From positions 1-8,823 of the forward strand of contig JACPAU010000082.1 in NCBI GenBank assembly GCA_016180705.1: a DNA stretch of 8,823 nucleotides. Reading direction: 5' to 3'. The notes beneath the pieces are model-generated. The model was not told where the DNA came from and ran no database searches. It saw only the letters and a list, made by a program, of their open reading frames with translations. The position numbers and the translations under genes are program-made. This document shows positions 7,518 through 8,823 of the stretch, piece by piece; the stretch's first letter is position 1, and each line of letters begins with the position of its first letter. The DNA is from Candidatus Methylomirabilota bacterium (GTDB lineage Bacteria; Methylomirabilota; Methylomirabilia; Methylomirabilales; JACPAU01).

Positions 7518-7693
7518 CGGTGGTGGGGCCGGCGGAGGGGCACCTGGCCTCGGGGCTCCGAGGGTGGGGCCGCATGGTGGAGCCTTTGGAGCTGCTAGGG
7601 CACATCGCTGCGGCCCTGGGGCGCAGGGGCGACCTGGCCAGCAGGAGGATCGTGGTGAGCGCCGGAGGGACCCAGGAGGCCATTGACCCGGTG
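7505..7693 (+). pseudogene. coaBC: Internal fragment of coaBC (phosphopantothenoylcysteine decarboxylase/synthetase)
   Basis: About 62 codons, in the frame that continues into the multicopper oxidase, read R-R-V-T-V-V-G-P-A-E-G-H-L-A-S-G-L-R-G, then G-R-M-V-E-P-L-E-L-L-G, and R-I-V-V-S-A-G-G-T-Q-E-A-I-D-P-V. This is the linker between the CoaC decarboxylase and CoaB ligase domains, plus the first strand and nucleotide loop of CoaB (usual form V-V-x-T-A-G-G-T-x-E-x-I-D-P-V-R). The intact protein is about 400 residues and continues with N-R-S-S-G-K-M-G. Here the similarity stops dead after D-P-V, and the whole flavin domain is missing upstream. The piece cannot make coenzyme A precursors. Both ends are recombination or assembly breakpoints; the left one is placed only approximately. 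Confidence 0.8.
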
Positions 7694-8707
7694 CCGCCCA
7701 CCAGGCAAATTGCCCGCAACCTGCTGGTCAACCGTGACCTGGAGCTGCGGGACGGCACCAAGGTACCCATGTGGCTATTTGAGGACCCCGACGACGATAC
7801 AGAGTCAGGAACGACACTCCCTGGCAAGACAGTGAGGACGGTGGAGGGCGACATTGTCCATGCGAGGGTTGGGGCCAAGACCAACACCCACACCATTCAC
7901 TGGCATGGCATCGAGCCTACCTCAATGAACGATGGCGTCGGGAAGCACTCCTTCGAGATATCGGGCAACTTCGTCTACCAGTTCGCCACCAACCAGGCCG
8001 GCACTTTTCTCTATCACTGCCACAAGAACACGGGCTTGCACTTCGAGATGGGGCTCTACGGCGCGGTCATCGTTGATCCCAAGAAGCCGGATATCCCGGA
8101 GGCCCACGGCGTGCCCGACCCGCCCTACCCGGCGGGGGGCCCCGGCTTCGTCCGTGCGTTCAACCCGCCATCGCATGTAGTCCGCTACGACGTGGAGGCG
8201 CTGTGGGTGCCCGATGATATTGATACCAGGTGGCATGAGCTGGGCCACAACGCCTTCATGCAGAAATGCGACCCGGATAACCCCATCGCCGCGGAGAACT
8301 TCACCAAGGACGGCATCCTGAACGATTTCAGGCCGGACGTATTCGTTCTCAATGGAGAAGCCAGAAGGCAAGAGGATGAAACACCCTTTGAGAAGGCTGC
8401 CATCTATGCCAGGGTGGGGCAGACTATTCTTGTCCGCTACATCGATGCCACTTACACCATCAATGAAATCAGAGTCGGCCTTCCGGCACAGCTCATTGCT
8501 GAAGACGGGTACCCCTTTGGAGTGCCACCTCGCGGCCAGTACTCGCACCCCATGGACCTCGAACCCGGAGAGCCAGTCCGCGTCACCGCGGCCATGCGCG
8601 GCGATGTCCTTATCCGTCCGACCAAGCCGGGTAAGTTCGGTGATGGCCGGAAGACCAGGCCAAGTAGCCTGCCTCTGGCGGGACAGAGTGAGGCGCCAAT
8701 TGGCTGA
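7514..8707 (+). CDS. Multicopper oxidase (cupredoxin) with its N-terminus replaced by a CoaBC fragment
   Basis: From about base 7694 the frame encodes a copper-oxidase-type cupredoxin pair. Domain 1 contains H-T-I-H-W-H-G (HWHG at 7898-7909) and Y-H-C-H-K-N-T-G-L-H-F-E-M-G (8012-8053), candidate type-2/3 and type-1 copper ligands. In H-C-H-x5-H-x2-M the Cys-to-His spacing differs from the H-C-H-x3-H of classical laccases. Domain 2 (about 8160-8630) has a cupredoxin rhythm (D-V-F-V-L-N-G, then V-G-Q-T-I-L-V-R-Y) but no second H-x-H or H-C-H, so it is probably copper-free. Such enzymes normally act outside the cytoplasm, yet no signal peptide remains: codons before 7694 belong to CoaBC. The start is uncertain; GTG 7514 overlaps the previous stop and follows AGGAGGAGG. 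The end after P-G-K-F is basic and Ser/Pro-rich and may not be native. G+C is much lower than upstream. Function is doubtful unless the true 5' end is recovered. Confidence 0.7.
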   Translation: MTVVGPAEGHLASGLRGWGRMVEPLELLGHIAAALGRRGDLASRRIVVSAGGTQEAIDPVPPTRQIARNLLVNRDLELRDGTKVPMWLFEDPDDDTESGTTLPGKTVRTVEGDIVHARVGAKTNTHTIHWHGIEPTSMNDGVGKHSFEISGNFVYQFATNQAGTFLYHCHKNTGLHFEMGLYGAVIVDPKKPDIPEAHGVPDPPYPAGGPGFVRAFNPPSHVVRYDVEALWVPDDIDTRWHELGHNAFMQKCDPDNPIAAENFTKDGILNDFRPDVFVLNGEARRQEDETPFEKAAIYARVGQTILVRYIDATYTINEIRVGLPAQLIAEDGYPFGVPPRGQYSHPMDLEPGEPVRVTAAMRGDVLIRPTKPGKFGDGRKTRPSSLPLAGQSEAPIG

Positions 8708-8747
8708 TGCGGCTGGGCCGTGGCGGTGCGATGTGAGATGAAAGAGG

Positions 8748-8823
8748 TGGCGGAGGGAACGGGATTCGAACCCGTGAGGGGACTATCGCCCCCAACCCGC
8801 TTAGCAGGCGGGCGCACTAGGCC
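8748..8823 (-). tRNA. tRNA-Ser(GCU), 5' end beyond the window
   Basis: Read on the minus strand, the 3' half is complete. Encoded CCA is at 8748-8750, discriminator G at 8751 and the acceptor 3' strand at 8752-8758. The T-arm has stem 8759-8763/8771-8775 around TTCGAAT. A long class II variable arm (about 8776-8795) pairs GGGG with CCCC. The anticodon stem-loop is 8796-8812, with loop CTGCTAA and anticodon GCU. The long variable arm plus GCU identifies a serine tRNA reading AGC/AGU. The 5' acceptor strand and part of the D-arm, roughly 20 bases, fall outside. Its 3' end faces the low-G+C mosaic, 40 bases from the multicopper oxidase stop, in convergent orientation. Confidence 0.95.

Noticed and set aside
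8695..8704. Palindrome GCCAATTGGC as an operator or terminator between the oxidase and the tRNA
   Set aside because: Only five base pairs per arm with no loop and no T-tract; it lies inside the oxidase frame and nothing else supports a function.
1..8823. CRISPR array, prophage or defence system
   Set aside because: No regularly spaced repeats, no Cas, integrase, nuclease or phage structural motifs were seen on either strand.

Overview
This is a very GC-rich bacterial window: one 60-base line at 6481-6540 is 50/60 G+C. Codons end mostly in G or C, and start and stop codons are tightly overlapped. The gene set and composition would suit a high-GC uncultivated lineage of the NC10/Rokubacteria type, but that is only a guess. 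No gene here fixes the taxon.

Layout. (1) 2-670: the 3' part of a nitrilase-family amidohydrolase, entering from outside the window. (2) 668-868: a short non-coding element with 11-14 bp perfect terminal inverted repeats, a hairpin-rich core and a TA duplication inside a CTAG target. It looks like a MITE of the IS630/Tc1-mariner type, inserted exactly in the nitrilase stop codon. (3) 885-913: a promoter for the next operon. (4) 947-7517: six same-strand genes with gaps of 38 bases or less, or overlaps: ileS (isoleucyl-tRNA synthetase), lspA (lipoprotein signal peptidase), an rluD-type pseudouridine synthase, a metallo-beta-lactamase-fold hydrolase, and two unrecognised proteins joined by a GTGA stop/start overlap. 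The ileS-lspA-rluD order is a common bacterial housekeeping arrangement.

(5) From about 7440-7505 to 8747 the DNA changes character. G+C falls (31/60 at 8401-8460), codon use relaxes, and the reading frame is a mosaic. About 62 codons from the middle of CoaBC (coenzyme A biosynthesis) run straight, in frame, into an N-terminally incomplete multicopper oxidase. The CoaBC piece has neither its flavoprotein domain nor the rest of its ligase domain. (6) 8748-8823: the 3' part of a tRNA-Ser(GCU) gene on the minus strand, cut by the window edge.

Regions 1-4 read as ordinary chromosome carrying one small mobile element. Region 5 is the part needing scrutiny. It is either transferred and rearranged DNA that stops next to a tRNA gene, or a chimeric assembly join. 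The sequence alone cannot decide between these.
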